Assembly: GCA_963664585.2 (NCBI GenBank)
Contig: CAXXEO010000014.1
Span: 310,001 to 374,000 of the forward strand
Length of the DNA: 64,000 nucleotides
Direction: 5' to 3'
From: G963664585 sp963664585
GTDB lineage: Bacteria > Bacillota > Clostridia > Oscillospirales > Ruminococcaceae
In this document: one piece after another, positions 7,556-15,482 of the stretch
Position numbering within the stretch: position 1 is the first letter of the stretch
Layout: each line of letters begins with the position of its first letter
Made by a program: the position numbers and the translations under genes
Notes under the pieces: model-generated
The model's database searches: none
Seen by the model: the letters and a program-made list of their open reading frames with translations, nothing else
What the model was told of the DNA's origin: nothing

Positions 7556-9034
7556 TTGAACACACGCCAGGCGGCGATCATTGCCCATCTGACATCCCTT
7601 CCTTCGTCCTATGGGATTGGAAGTCTGGGAAAGGATGCCTATGTCTTCGCGGACAGTTTAAAACGCGCGGGAATCGGAATATGGCAGCTTCTTCCCATAG
7701 GTCCCACGGGTTATGGGGATTCACCCTATCAGTCCCTGTCCTCTTTCGCCGGGAATCACTATCTCATCGATCTGGACCTGCTGTGCGAGATGGGACTTCT
7801 TGTACCAGAGGATTATCGGGATATCCTGTGGGGGGATAACCCCGCCCAGGTGGACTTCGGACTTCTATACGAGCACCGTGAGAAAGTACTCAAGATAGCT
7901 TTTGGCAACGTTACACCGGACTTGTGGGATGAAATCGATGCCTTTCGACAGAGAAATGCCGACTGGCTTGAGGATTATGCCCTCTTTATGGCCATCAAAA
8001 ATCAGGAGAAAGGGGCCCCTTTCTTCTCCTGGGAGGAGGACCTTCGAAACCGTGATCCTAAAGCTATCCAACTGTGCCGGTCAATTCTTCATGATGAGAT
8101 CGGCTTTTGGGTTTTTACGCAATATCTCTTTGACTGTCAGTACAGCCAGCTAAAGAAATATGTAAACTCCATTGGCCTCTCTTTAATGGGTGACTTGCCC
8201 ATTTATGTATCTGCCGACTCGGCCGATGTCTGGGCAAACCGGTCGCTTTTTATTCTGCAAGAGGATGGCTCACCTCGGCTGAAGGCGGGGGTACCTCCCG
8301 ATGCCTTTTCTACAGTTGGCCAGCTTTGGGGAAATCCTGTCTATGACTGGGAAGCCATGGAGAAGGATACGTTTGACTTTTGGAGTTCCCGCATGAGAGC
8401 CGCTGCCGTGCGTTTCGATATTTTGAGAGTGGATCACTTTCGTGGTTTTTGCGGCTATTGGGCCGTTCCCCCCGGTGAAGAGACTGCGCAAAACGGAAGA
8501 TGGCTTTCCGGACCCGGAAAAAAGCTTTTTGACGCCATCCAACCGCATCTCGGCGACCTTTCCCTTGTGGTCGAGGATCTGGGCGTGATCACCGACGATG
8601 TGCGTTCGTTGATGAATGAGCTGGAGCTGCCGGGGATGGCCGTTTTACAGTTCGCCTTTAATCCGGATGAAGAAAGCGCCTATCTTCCGCACAGGATTCA
8701 TGCGCATACGGTATTGTATACAGGCACACATGATAATGACACGATTATCGGCTGGCTTCAAAAGCTTTCACCCGAGTCCGATGCGTATTGCAAAAGCTAT
8801 CTTGCCCTTGGTGAAGAAGAGGGGCTCAATTGGGGCGTTATCCGTGGGGCGTGGTCCAGCGCCGCGGATATAGCGGTCACCACCCTGCAGGACGTCCTAG
8901 GCCTTGGCACGGACGCTAGAATGAATACGCCCGGAACTGCCGAAGGAAATTGGTGCTGGCGCATGCTAAAAGGCCAGCTCGACGAGCAAATGATACGGCG
9001 CGTCGCCAATTTGTGTACGGCTTGCCAAAGGTAA
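7556..9034 (+). CDS. malQ: 4-alpha-glucanotransferase (amylomaltase)
   Basis: A GH77 enzyme, 492 residues, that transfers alpha-1,4-glucan segments between maltodextrins in the cytosol. The N-terminus carries GIGSLGKDAYVFADSL and the substrate loop PTGYGDSPYQSLSSFAGN. The catalytic residues are visible in the usual motifs: nucleophile Asp in RVDHFRGF, acid/base Glu in VVEDLGVI, and stabilising Asp in TGTHDNDTIIGW. Length matches the bacterial form without an N-terminal extension. The start is TTG, 7 bases after GAAGAGGGA. It is flanked by repeat copies 1 and 2 and ends in a strong terminator. No other maltodextrin gene is nearby. Confidence 0.97.
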   Translation: MNTRQAAIIAHLTSLPSSYGIGSLGKDAYVFADSLKRAGIGIWQLLPIGPTGYGDSPYQSLSSFAGNHYLIDLDLLCEMGLLVPEDYRDILWGDNPAQVDFGLLYEHREKVLKIAFGNVTPDLWDEIDAFRQRNADWLEDYALFMAIKNQEKGAPFFSWEEDLRNRDPKAIQLCRSILHDEIGFWVFTQYLFDCQYSQLKKYVNSIGLSLMGDLPIYVSADSADVWANRSLFILQEDGSPRLKAGVPPDAFSTVGQLWGNPVYDWEAMEKDTFDFWSSRMRAAAVRFDILRVDHFRGFCGYWAVPPGEETAQNGRWLSGPGKKLFDAIQPHLGDLSLVVEDLGVITDDVRSLMNELELPGMAVLQFAFNPDEESAYLPHRIHAHTVLYTGTHDNDTIIGWLQKLSPESDAYCKSYLALGEEEGLNWGVIRGAWSSAADIAVTTLQDVLGLGTDARMNTPGTAEGNWCWRMLKGQLDEQMIRRVANLCTACQR

Positions 9035-9076
9035 GACTTTGAAAATCCAAGAAATTTGACCGTTAAAATTTCGATG

Positions 9077-9116
9077 AAAACCTCCGCAAAGAAGAATTCT
9101 TTGCGGAGGTTTTATA
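9077..9116. terminator. Strong terminator after malQ
   Basis: A 17-bp perfect stem, AAAACCTCCGCAAAGAA with its complement ending CGGAGGTTTT (9077-9113). The A/T flanks make it usable from both strands. Confidence 0.9.
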
Positions 9117-9145
9117 GGTTGTCACAACGAAATCAAGAGTGTGAT

Positions 9146-9251
9146 TATAGCCAATTAACTTGAAAACAAGCTTGTGATTTCTTCCCCCGCCTTCGGCGGG
9201 GGAAGAAAATGACGTTTTATCTATATCCAGTTTTTAAGTTAATTGGCTATA
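9146..9251 (-). repeat. 106-bp palindromic repeat, copy 2
   Basis: Full-length copy with intact TATAGCCAATTAACTT ends and central CCCCCGCC-TTC-GGCGGGGG hairpin. Its right end overlaps the 3' end of the GNAT gene and supplies that gene's last five codons and stop. Confidence 0.92.
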
Positions 9252-9755
9252 ATTCTCGAATGAAATAATGTCACCACATGTTCCGTCATGATATACAAAA
9301 TCCTGACATGATTCTATGATATCATATTTACCACCTGTATATTCGTCTACTATGCTATCCCAAAATTTGGCGGATGGTATATTGTGTGGATGTCGCCCTA
9401 TTTCCCCCTTCCCATGAAACATGTCAAATATGGCGTTTGCTGCATATCGTCCTACTCCCATCCTACGATACTTGTGCATAATGAAAAATTCAGAAATTGC
9501 GTAATCAGAATCTAAATGAACCTCGAAGTCATCAGCAATTAATACAAAGCCTGCCAGTATTCCATCTACCTTGATGAAAAAAGGATAGTGATTGTCTTTC
9601 TCGAAAAAATCAGAAAGATGATATTCAAATTCATATTCACCTTGATGATTGACATCGTATTTTGTATATTGCGACCATTCATAGCAATTCATTTTCAAAA
9701 GATTACATAAAGCTGGTTTTTCTTCCAAAGACACTTTTATGACTTCAGCATTCAT
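9234..9755 (-). CDS. GNAT family N-acetyltransferase
   Basis: A 173-residue acetyl-CoA-dependent acyltransferase of unknown substrate. The GNAT core is seen at about residues 65-115: KVDGILAGFVLIAD (beta4), then YAISEFFIMHKYRRMGVGRYAANAIFD, where RRMGVGRYA is the acetyl-CoA pyrophosphate loop. A ribosome site AGGAG precedes the ATG. The last residues, YSQLT, and the TAA are encoded by the end of repeat copy 2, so the original C-terminus has been replaced or slightly altered by insertion of the repeat. Confidence 0.88.
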   Translation of the reverse strand: MNAEVIKVSLEEKPALCNLLKMNCYEWSQYTKYDVNHQGEYEFEYHLSDFFEKDNHYPFFIKVDGILAGFVLIADDFEVHLDSDYAISEFFIMHKYRRMGVGRYAANAIFDMFHGKGEIGRHPHNIPSAKFWDSIVDEYTGGKYDIIESCQDFVYHDGTCGDIISFENYSQLT

Positions 9756-9907
9756 GATTTTACTCCTAAATAATATGATTATTAATTAATAATTTTATGT
9801 AACACAGTATTCGAAGTAAATTATACAGCAGATATATTCAGAATACTATCATGTTTTATCTTCGTTCGTGAAGAAGGTTGTTGCTAAAACTTATTTAAAA
9901 ATTCCTA

Positions 9908-9938
9908 TTGACTACGACGCAGCGTCATAGTTTATACT
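9908..9938 (+). promoter_or_regulatory. MerR-type promoter with operator in a 19-bp spacer
   Basis: TTGACT (9908-9913) and TATACT (9933-9938) are separated by 19 bp, the over-long spacing characteristic of MerR-family promoters. The spacer is filled by a near-perfect dyad, ACTACGACGC/AGCGTCATAGT (one mismatch). It lies directly upstream of the TipA-type gene, implying autoregulation. Confidence 0.85.
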
Positions 9939-9960
9939 AATATTGCGAGGAGGCGAGAAG

Positions 9961-10725
9961 ATGAAAAATACGGTAAACAAGATGGCCGGTATGGCGGGTA
10001 TCAGTGTCCGGACACTGCAGTACTACGACAAGATCGGCTTGCTCACCCCGTCAGCGAGAAGCGAGTCAGGATACCGCCTTTACGATTCTGAAGACATTAA
10101 GCGGCTGCAGCAGATTCTATTCTACCGCGAGCTCGACTTTGCCCTTGAGGATATCGGCGCGATCCTAAACGCCAGTGATTTTGATCGCCAGCAGGCTCTT
10201 ATCCAACAGGCCCAGCTTTTAGAGCGTAAGGCCGAGCGGTATTTGAACTTGTCAGACCTTGCCAGAAAGACTATTCGTAACTTGAAAGGAGAGATTCAGA
10301 TGGAAGATAAACAGTTTTTGAATGCCTTTGATGTGGATAAAATGTTGGAAGAGCAGAAGCAGTATGAGGATGAGGTCTCCCAGCGATGGGGGAATAGCGA
10401 TGCATGGAAAGAGTCAAAACGGCGAACAAAGGGCTATACCAAAGAGGATTGGGAGAGGATCAGCGTCATCCAGGCAAACAATCTGAAGGAGCTCACCGAT
10501 CTCTATCAAAGTGGTATTTCCCATGACGACCCTCAAGTACAAGCCTGTGTCGAGAATGCCCGCCTGTTCATCAACGACAACTTCTATCCCTGCACCCCAG
10601 AATTTATGGGAAATCTGGGTGAGATGTATATATCAGATCCCCGCTTTACGGCCTTCTATGAGAAGTTTGCCCCCGGTCTGGCAGAGTACTATAACGATGC
10701 AATCCAGTACTATTGTCATAAGTGA
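9961..10725 (+). CDS. MerR family regulator of the TipA type
   Basis: A 254-residue regulator. The N-terminal MerR winged helix reads NKMAGMAGISVRTLQYYDKIGLL, then ARSESGYRLYDSEDIKRLQQI. A coiled-coil linker (about 75-120) leads to a C-terminal TipAS-type ligand-binding domain (about 120-254, with RTKGYTKEDWERI and NDNFYPCTPEFMGNLGEMYISDPRF). TipA relatives (TipAL, Mta, SkgA, AlbA) sense drug-like or peptide ligands and activate their own or an efflux gene. No efflux gene adjoins this one. The start chosen is ATG 9961, 8 bases after GAGGAGG. Confidence 0.93.
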   Translation: MKNTVNKMAGMAGISVRTLQYYDKIGLLTPSARSESGYRLYDSEDIKRLQQILFYRELDFALEDIGAILNASDFDRQQALIQQAQLLERKAERYLNLSDLARKTIRNLKGEIQMEDKQFLNAFDVDKMLEEQKQYEDEVSQRWGNSDAWKESKRRTKGYTKEDWERISVIQANNLKELTDLYQSGISHDDPQVQACVENARLFINDNFYPCTPEFMGNLGEMYISDPRFTAFYEKFAPGLAEYYNDAIQYYCHK

Positions 10726-10865
10726 TATTGATTCGTTCTCTTTTTGCCACCTTCGGCGGGGAAAAATGAATCTGATAAACGCTAGCGACTGTTTATCCAG
10801 CAAAAGGCAAGGAGAATGGAGCCGGAATTATCGCTAATTTGAGATTTATATGATAAGTACAAAAG

Positions 10866-10896
10866 AGAAACGCTTTATTAGAGCGTTTCTTTTTTT
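10866..10896 (+). terminator. Terminator after the TipA-type gene
   Basis: AGAAACGCT-TTATTAG-AGCGTTTCT followed by TTTTTT. The 140 bases between gene and terminator also hold a smaller hairpin with the local CCACC-TTC-GGCGGGG motif (about 10747-10763). Confidence 0.9.
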
Positions 10897-10903
10897 GTTT
10901 CTG

Positions 10904-10936
10904 AAAAAAGGAACAGCCACCGCAGTAGCGGTGGCT
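10904..10936 (-). terminator. Terminator of the SASP gene
   Basis: On the minus strand, AGCCACCGC-TACT-GCGGTGGCT is followed by GTTCCTTTTTT. It faces the preceding terminator, insulating convergent transcription units. Confidence 0.85.
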
Positions 10937-10992
10937 ATCCTTACTTGATTTCCTTTAAAACTCTACATTTGGAATTTTAAAGTAACCAAAGA

Positions 10993-11181
10993 TTACTTCA
11001 TCGAGTTTTCGTAAGACTGAATCATTTTCTTGACCATCTGACCGCCGATAGAACCGGCCTGTCTGGAGGTCAAATCGCCGTTATAACCCTGCTTGATGCT
11101 GACGCCCACTTCGTTGGCGCATTCCATCTTGAACTTGTTGAGAGCATCCTTGGACTCAGGAACTATAGCCTTGTTAGCCAT
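10993..11181 (-). CDS. Alpha/beta-type small acid-soluble spore protein
   Basis: A 62-residue DNA-binding spore protein that coats and protects DNA in the dormant spore core. Diagnostic stretches are KFKMECANEVGV, near the germination-protease cleavage region, and GDLTSRQAGSIGGQMVKKMI, the conserved C-terminal DNA-binding helix. The start is MANKAIVPES, preceded by AAGGAG; an upstream in-frame ATG lies too close to that ribosome site. A forespore sigma-G promoter is expected, but I could not place one convincingly. It has its own terminator. Confidence 0.95.
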   Translation of the reverse strand: MANKAIVPESKDALNKFKMECANEVGVSIKQGYNGDLTSRQAGSIGGQMVKKMIQSYENSMK

Positions 11182-11359
11182 AAGATAATACACTCCTTAT
11201 TTACTATTAATCATTCATTTCATTTTCTTGTGTTCGCAGTATTATTATAGACCGACATTCTGTTTATATGATTGCCAAATTCAGAGAACAGATTATCAAT
11301 AAATTAACTTTAAAATAAAACATGCGCTGAAGTCAGAATGAACAGAATATGATGACCAT

Positions 11360-11459
11360 TATAGCTAATTAACTTAAAAACTGGCTATATATAAAACGTC
11401 ATTTTCTTCCCCCGTCGAAGGCGGGGGAAAAAAATCACAAGCTTGTTTTCAAGTTAATC
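11360..11459 (+). repeat. 106-bp palindromic repeat, copy 3, split by IS30
   Basis: Starts TATAGCTAATTAACTTAAAA and runs through the hairpin to ...GTTAATC, where the IS30 element begins. The remaining AACTATA lies beyond the element at 12517-12523. Rejoining the two parts through one AATC restores the consensus right end found in copies 5 and 9. Confidence 0.9.
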
Positions 11460-12512
11460 GCTACATTGTCAAGCCAAATGCGACAGTTCGAGCAGAAAGA
11501 GCTGGGAAGGTGTATTCCAATTAAGACATTTTCGGGGTCTGTTGTTTATAAGCAGAAGAGAAGAAGATAGGTTTTGATGAGAAACAGTGGACAAAACAGT
11601 ACCTTTCGGAAAGAACTCTCTGAGCAAACCGTTACCGTACTCATTGCTTCCTCTCTGACGCGGACAATATGGATCAGCGAAATAAAGAGTTAAGCCTAGA
11701 TCTTTCTGGATTACATCATAACAGGCAAATTCACCGCCACGATCTGTTGTTGCTGTTTTGAATGTGCCTTGTGGCAATAAAGTATGCAGGTGCTTGATTG
11801 CAGCTTCCATGGAAGCTGCCGTTCGATCAGGAATGGGAACGGCTGTATAGAACCTTGTTTTTCGTTCCACAAAGGTGGCCAAGCAACTACTGGAACCCCT
11901 AGAGGAAACCACCGTATCAAGTTCCCAATGCCCAAATGTTTCTCTGGTATATACCTCTTTCGGTCTCTTGCGGATAGAAGTACCACGAGCATAATGCGCA
12001 AGATTTTTACAGCTTCTCTTTTTTCCATTACGGCGCAGCACATCTGCGGTGAGTCCGTTCAGTCGTCCGGCATAAAGCCAGTTGTATATGGTTTTAAAGC
12101 TCAGTTGGCTTGAAGTAACGGTATGTGATATTTGTTCTGGCGACCAGGTCTCTTTCAGCTTTTCTGCCACAGCTGCGCACAACTCCTCGTTCCATTTCCC
12201 TTGAGGTTTGCTGTTGTGCCGTTTCTTCTGGTAATCCAGTTGTGCTTCTTCTGCGTTATACGCTCGGGCACCGTAAAAACGTTTCAATTCTCTAGCGATA
12301 CTGCTGTGGTGACATCCCAGACGTGATGCGATTTTCCGGGTCGTATATCCGATTTGACGGAGTTCCTCTATCTTTCCTCGTTCGAATGTTGTAAAATGGT
12401 GGTGGCTCATGGCTGCCTCCTTGTGTGAATGTTGTTGTTGCAAACTCTATTCTACACGTTTTGGCCGCCTTGGGCTATCTTTTTTCTGTCGCATTTCATT
12501 TTACAATGTAGC
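11460..12512 (-). mobile_element. IS30 family insertion sequence, complete
   Basis: 1053 bp, bounded by imperfect inverted repeats GCTACATTGT..A.....AAATGCGACA (left) and its counterpart ending ACAATGTAGC (right). AATC flanks both sides (11456-11459 and 12513-12516), an apparent target duplication. It contains one intact transposase gene and sits inside repeat copy 3. Confidence 0.92.
11469..12410 (-). CDS. IS30 family transposase
   Basis: A 313-residue DDE transposase. The N-terminal helix-turn-helix reads FTTFERGKIEELRQIGYTTRKIASRLGCHHSSIARELKR. Catalytic residues are in HWELDTVV (first Asp), ATTDRGGEF (second Asp) and the QRGSNEYGNGLLREFFPKGT block (Glu). No stops or frameshifts interrupt it, so it may be active. 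The start is MSHHHFTTF, 6 bases after AAGGAGG; an upstream in-frame ATG lacks a ribosome site. Confidence 0.95.
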   Translation of the reverse strand: MSHHHFTTFERGKIEELRQIGYTTRKIASRLGCHHSSIARELKRFYGARAYNAEEAQLDYQKKRHNSKPQGKWNEELCAAVAEKLKETWSPEQISHTVTSSQLSFKTIYNWLYAGRLNGLTADVLRRNGKKRSCKNLAHYARGTSIRKRPKEVYTRETFGHWELDTVVSSRGSSSCLATFVERKTRFYTAVPIPDRTAASMEAAIKHLHTLLPQGTFKTATTDRGGEFACYDVIQKDLGLTLYFADPYCPRQRGSNEYGNGLLREFFPKGTVLSTVSHQNLSSSLLLINNRPRKCLNWNTPSQLFLLELSHLA

Positions 12513-12523
12513 AATCAACTATA
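12513..12523 (+). repeat. Right fragment of repeat copy 3 with duplicated AATC
   Basis: AATC followed by AACTATA, completing copy 3 after removal of the IS30 element. Confidence 0.8.
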
Positions 12524-12697
12524 AATTAGTATGAGCATTAATAAAAAAACTATAAATGAAAAGGTGAGAGAAAATACTAAGCAGCAAAGTAGGTCTCACA
12601 ATAAGTATTAATATTCGGAAATTTTTAATCTATAATTCACGCAGGCTTTCAGATGTTTATCTAAAAGCCTGCGTTATATGTCTATGGGAAAGTGTTC

Positions 12698-13720
12698 TTA
12701 CTCGTTTTTCATACAATGGACAAACTGTTTGTCGTTTATGAGAGGGCGCCCAATGCCGACTAGATCGCAAACCCTATTCTTCAAAATATCTTCCGCTTTT
12801 TTGGCGGAGCGTATCCCTCCTGCGCAGTCAATGGGGACTTTATTATCTCCTAGCGCCTCTCTTATAGCAGATGCATAAGGTGAAAAGTAAGCAGTATCGT
12901 TGTCATCCTCACCTATCCCATAAATGCAATGGTTGCCTGAAATGCCGATCCAGTCCACTCCCAGAGAAACCAGTTCGTTGGCCACCCAGGTGCTTTCTTT
13001 TAGTGTAAGACCTTTTTCGGGTCGTCCAGGCATTTGGTCAGAGGCTCCCAAGCGGACAGAAACCAAGGCATTGGGAACAGCGGCACGGACTGCTTCAGTG
13101 ACTTCAAGCAAAATTCTTGCCCTGTTTTTGATATCGCCTCCATAACGATCATCGCGCTGGTTGGTTAGGGGACTTAGAAATTGTCCTAGAAGATATCCAT
13201 GACAGGCGTAAATTTGTACACCACCTGTATATTTTGCTATCATAACGGCGCGGCGAGCTGCATCGGCAAAAGCTTCAACAATCTCTGGAATTTCAGATGC
13301 GTCTAGTATCTTAGAATCTGCATTTATTAAATCGCGGGGGTTGCGCAAGCCTGAAGGTGATACCAGGCGAAAATCCTTTTCCTCAAGAAGTTCTTTACCA
13401 GAGGCTCCTGCGCCGGAAAAATTCAGCTGCGCCACAACTGGAATACCGGATTTTGCAAATACATCTGTCAGCGGTAGTAACGCCGCTGCGTTACTATCTT
13501 GATATAATCGGAACTGGCTCAGTTTGTTGCGCCCCCAAGGATGCACAGCATGTTGCTCTAATACTACCATTCCCACACCCGAATGGGCATATTCTGAATA
13601 AATCTCAAGACTTTTTTTGCTGGGAGCCCCATCGGGTCCTCCAGAGTTGCTGACAATAGGTTCGGCAATAATTCGGTTCTTTAATTCCAAATTTCCTATT
13701 TTAATTGGTTCAAAAAGCAT
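12698..13720 (-). CDS. Old yellow enzyme family NADH:flavin oxidoreductase
   Basis: A 340-residue FMN-dependent TIM-barrel ene-reductase. It starts MLFEPIKIGNLELKNRII, as typical OYE proteins do. ACHGYLLGQFLSPLTNQRDDRYGG holds the substrate-binding region; the usual HGAHGYL appears here as YACHGYL. SVRLGASD and DCAGGIRSAKKAEDIL follow, and the C-terminal phosphate site is VGIGRPLINDKQFV. It lacks the C-terminal 4Fe-4S/FAD extension of 2,4-dienoyl-CoA reductases. Its ATG follows the Ada-like gene's stop by one base and its ribosome site lies inside that gene, so the two are cotranscribed and probably coupled. Confidence 0.92.
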   Translation of the reverse strand: MLFEPIKIGNLELKNRIIAEPIVSNSGGPDGAPSKKSLEIYSEYAHSGVGMVVLEQHAVHPWGRNKLSQFRLYQDSNAAALLPLTDVFAKSGIPVVAQLNFSGAGASGKELLEEKDFRLVSPSGLRNPRDLINADSKILDASEIPEIVEAFADAARRAVMIAKYTGGVQIYACHGYLLGQFLSPLTNQRDDRYGGDIKNRARILLEVTEAVRAAVPNALVSVRLGASDQMPGRPEKGLTLKESTWVANELVSLGVDWIGISGNHCIYGIGEDDNDTAYFSPYASAIREALGDNKVPIDCAGGIRSAKKAEDILKNRVCDLVGIGRPLINDKQFVHCMKNE

Positions 13721-13721
13721 T

Positions 13722-14279
13722 TTACAACTCTCCTTTACAAATAATCGATTTTCGGTATTGTCCCGGCGTGATACCTTCCGTTTTTTTAAACTGTGTATAG
13801 AATGATGACAGGCTTCCATAGCCGCATTCAAATGCAATATCCACAAGGCGTTTGTCGCTTTGCATCAGGCGTTTGGCCTCATTTATGCGAATCATTTGCA
13901 GATACTCGTGTGGCGTGAAGTGGAATTCATGACAGAAGAGCCGTACAAGATGGCCCTCGCTCACACCGAGCGTCATGGTCTGTACTTTTACCACATTCTC
14001 ATCTTTATAATGTGCATCGATGAGTTGCTTTGCCTGCTGTGCAAAATTCTTGGCAGGTGTGTATTCCAGCAGATCAGGTCGGCAACGCTTGCATGGCCGA
14101 AATCCTGCTTCTAACGCTTGAGCAACTGAGTCAAAAAACAGCACATTCTCTCGTAGGGGCACCTTGGAATGACAGGATGGGCGACAAAAAATCCCCGTCG
14201 TTTTTACACCGTAAAAAAGCACGCCGTCAAAATGGTTGTCGTTTTGCACAACGGCTGTATACTTTTGCTGATCGGTCAT
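13722..14279 (-). CDS. Ada-like zinc-domain AraC family regulator
   Basis: A 185-residue protein joining an Ada N-terminal zinc domain to an AraC-type DNA-binding domain. The four zinc cysteines are in GIFCRPSCHSK and RPCKRCRPD (about residues 31-71); in E. coli Ada and B. subtilis AdaA the first of these accepts methyl groups from DNA methylphosphotriesters. The AraC part (about 80-180) includes VSEGHLVRLFCHEFHFTPHEYLQ and DIAFECGYGSLSSFYTQFKKTEGITPGQYR. No O6-methylguanine methyltransferase domain is fused or adjacent. The downstream partner is an old yellow enzyme, which suggests a response to methylating or other electrophiles. Confidence 0.9.
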   Translation of the reverse strand: MTDQQKYTAVVQNDNHFDGVLFYGVKTTGIFCRPSCHSKVPLRENVLFFDSVAQALEAGFRPCKRCRPDLLEYTPAKNFAQQAKQLIDAHYKDENVVKVQTMTLGVSEGHLVRLFCHEFHFTPHEYLQMIRINEAKRLMQSDKRLVDIAFECGYGSLSSFYTQFKKTEGITPGQYRKSIICKGEL

Positions 14280-14511
14280 TCTTGACCCTCCTTATCACTG
14301 AATTGTCGACGAAAAGATACGTGTAATCGATTCTCAGCCCAACCGATCTGATGACTCCGATGCTACTTAGTGTTGTGTTTCCTGTCTTCTATGGCCACAT
14401 CTTATCACATCAAACTGTACGAGTCTTCTGAATTTCTTACATGTAATTTTGAATTGGTGCACGGGTTCTCTTTTGTTTTTCGCACAAGGCGCGGAGATAG
14501 AGATAAAAATA

Positions 14512-15159
14512 TTATTTAATCCAACGAAAGTTTTTTCCGCTGTATTCCAAAATGCCATCACTTTTCATATGGGACAGCTCTCTGCACATAGCGCTTCGGT
14601 CGATGCAGAGATAGTCCGCCAGCTCATTACGATTAAACAAAACTGTAAACTCATATGAACCATACTGCTGCATTTGATCGTAAAAATAAGCTTCGAGCCG
14701 ACTTCTAATCGTTTTATGAGTAATGTAAGTCATCTTTTGATTGAGAACAACATTTTTTTCTGCGATAATGCGCAATAAATTGGAAATTAATTGCTGATGA
14801 AATGGACAAGCAGACTGGCATGTATGAACGATCCTGCCAACATCCAGTAAAAGCACTTCGCATTTTTCCAAAGCGACCACTGTCACGGGAATCACTTCTA
14901 TACCCATACAAGCAAACGTCTCTCCAAACAAATCCCCAGCTGCTAGTGAGCCAATTATCATAGAATCCCCAAGCATGTTTTCTTTTACCACCTGCGCTTT
15001 GCCAGAAAGCAGAACGCCAACAGCAGGTGCAGATTGACCAGCAAGAAAAACAAAGTCACCTTTGCGATAACTTTGTTTACGGCTTTCCAAACATCGCAAC
15101 ATTGACGGAATATCAGTCTCCTGCATTCCCCAAAATAGCTTATTGTTATTTAAATTCAA
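14512..15159 (-). CDS. Crp/Fnr family regulator, probable regulator of hcp
   Basis: A 215-residue regulator. The cNMP-binding-like beta-barrel spans about 15-120 (FVFLAGQSAPAVGVLLSGKAQVV, AGDLFGETFAC) and a winged HTH lies at about 165-215 (NRNELADYLCIDRSAMCRELSHMKSDGIL). The cysteines present do not form an Fnr-type N-terminal cluster. Nearby hcp and ferredoxin genes both carry the palindrome GTTGC-N4-GCAAC at promoter position, so this is probably an HcpR-type regulator of nitrosative stress genes; that link is inference from proximity. The gene would be divergent from the ferredoxin gene but for an IS110 element now between them. Confidence 0.88.
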   Translation of the reverse strand: MNLNNNKLFWGMQETDIPSMLRCLESRKQSYRKGDFVFLAGQSAPAVGVLLSGKAQVVKENMLGDSMIIGSLAAGDLFGETFACMGIEVIPVTVVALEKCEVLLLDVGRIVHTCQSACPFHQQLISNLLRIIAEKNVVLNQKMTYITHKTIRSRLEAYFYDQMQQYGSYEFTVLFNRNELADYLCIDRSAMCRELSHMKSDGILEYSGKNFRWIK

Positions 15160-15201
15160 AATATTTCTCCTAGTATAATAATGTCATAGCCATAAAGCTG
15201 G

Positions 15202-15482
15202 CTATGCAGGTTGTCAAAGGCTTGACGGTTTCTGTAGACACTGTAGACACTGTAGACACCAAGTTGATTGTAAGGTAGACTTTCACGGATAGGACAAACA
15301 ATGTATTTCTCCTTGGGAAACCGATTTTTATCGGTTTATACCTACAATTAAGTCAATTAGTCCATTCGGTGAAGATTTATGATTAGGCTGGTTGGGAGCC
15401 GTCAAGCGGCTATACCTGTATCACATGCTAGGCTATGTATTCACTAAAATGGAATGGATGCCTATCGGAAAGGATTTACAAA
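15202..15482 (+). ncRNA. Candidate bridge RNA region of IS110
   Basis: IS110-family recombinases are guided by a bridge RNA from the element's non-coding end. This leader has RNA-like structure: hairpins AAACCGAT-TTTT-ATCGGTTT (15318-15337) and AGCCG-TCAAG-CGGCT (15397-15411). It also has three tandem copies of CTGTAGACA (15232-15258). Target- and donor-binding loops cannot be assigned by eye. Confidence 0.5.

Noticed and set aside
12640..12673. CGCAGGCTTT/AAAGCCTGCG hairpin as a terminator of the old yellow enzyme gene
   Set aside because: The stem is good, but no U-tract follows on the minus strand; left unannotated as uncertain.
13721..13846. A longer N-terminus for the old yellow enzyme (upstream ATG at 13846)
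   Set aside because: It would overlap the Ada-like gene, and the family starts exactly at MLFEPIKIG, which has its own ribosome site.
15232..15258. Tandem CTGTAGACA repeats as a possible CRISPR array
   Set aside because: The units are 9 bp, directly adjacent without spacers, and lie inside an IS110 leader; no cas gene is present.
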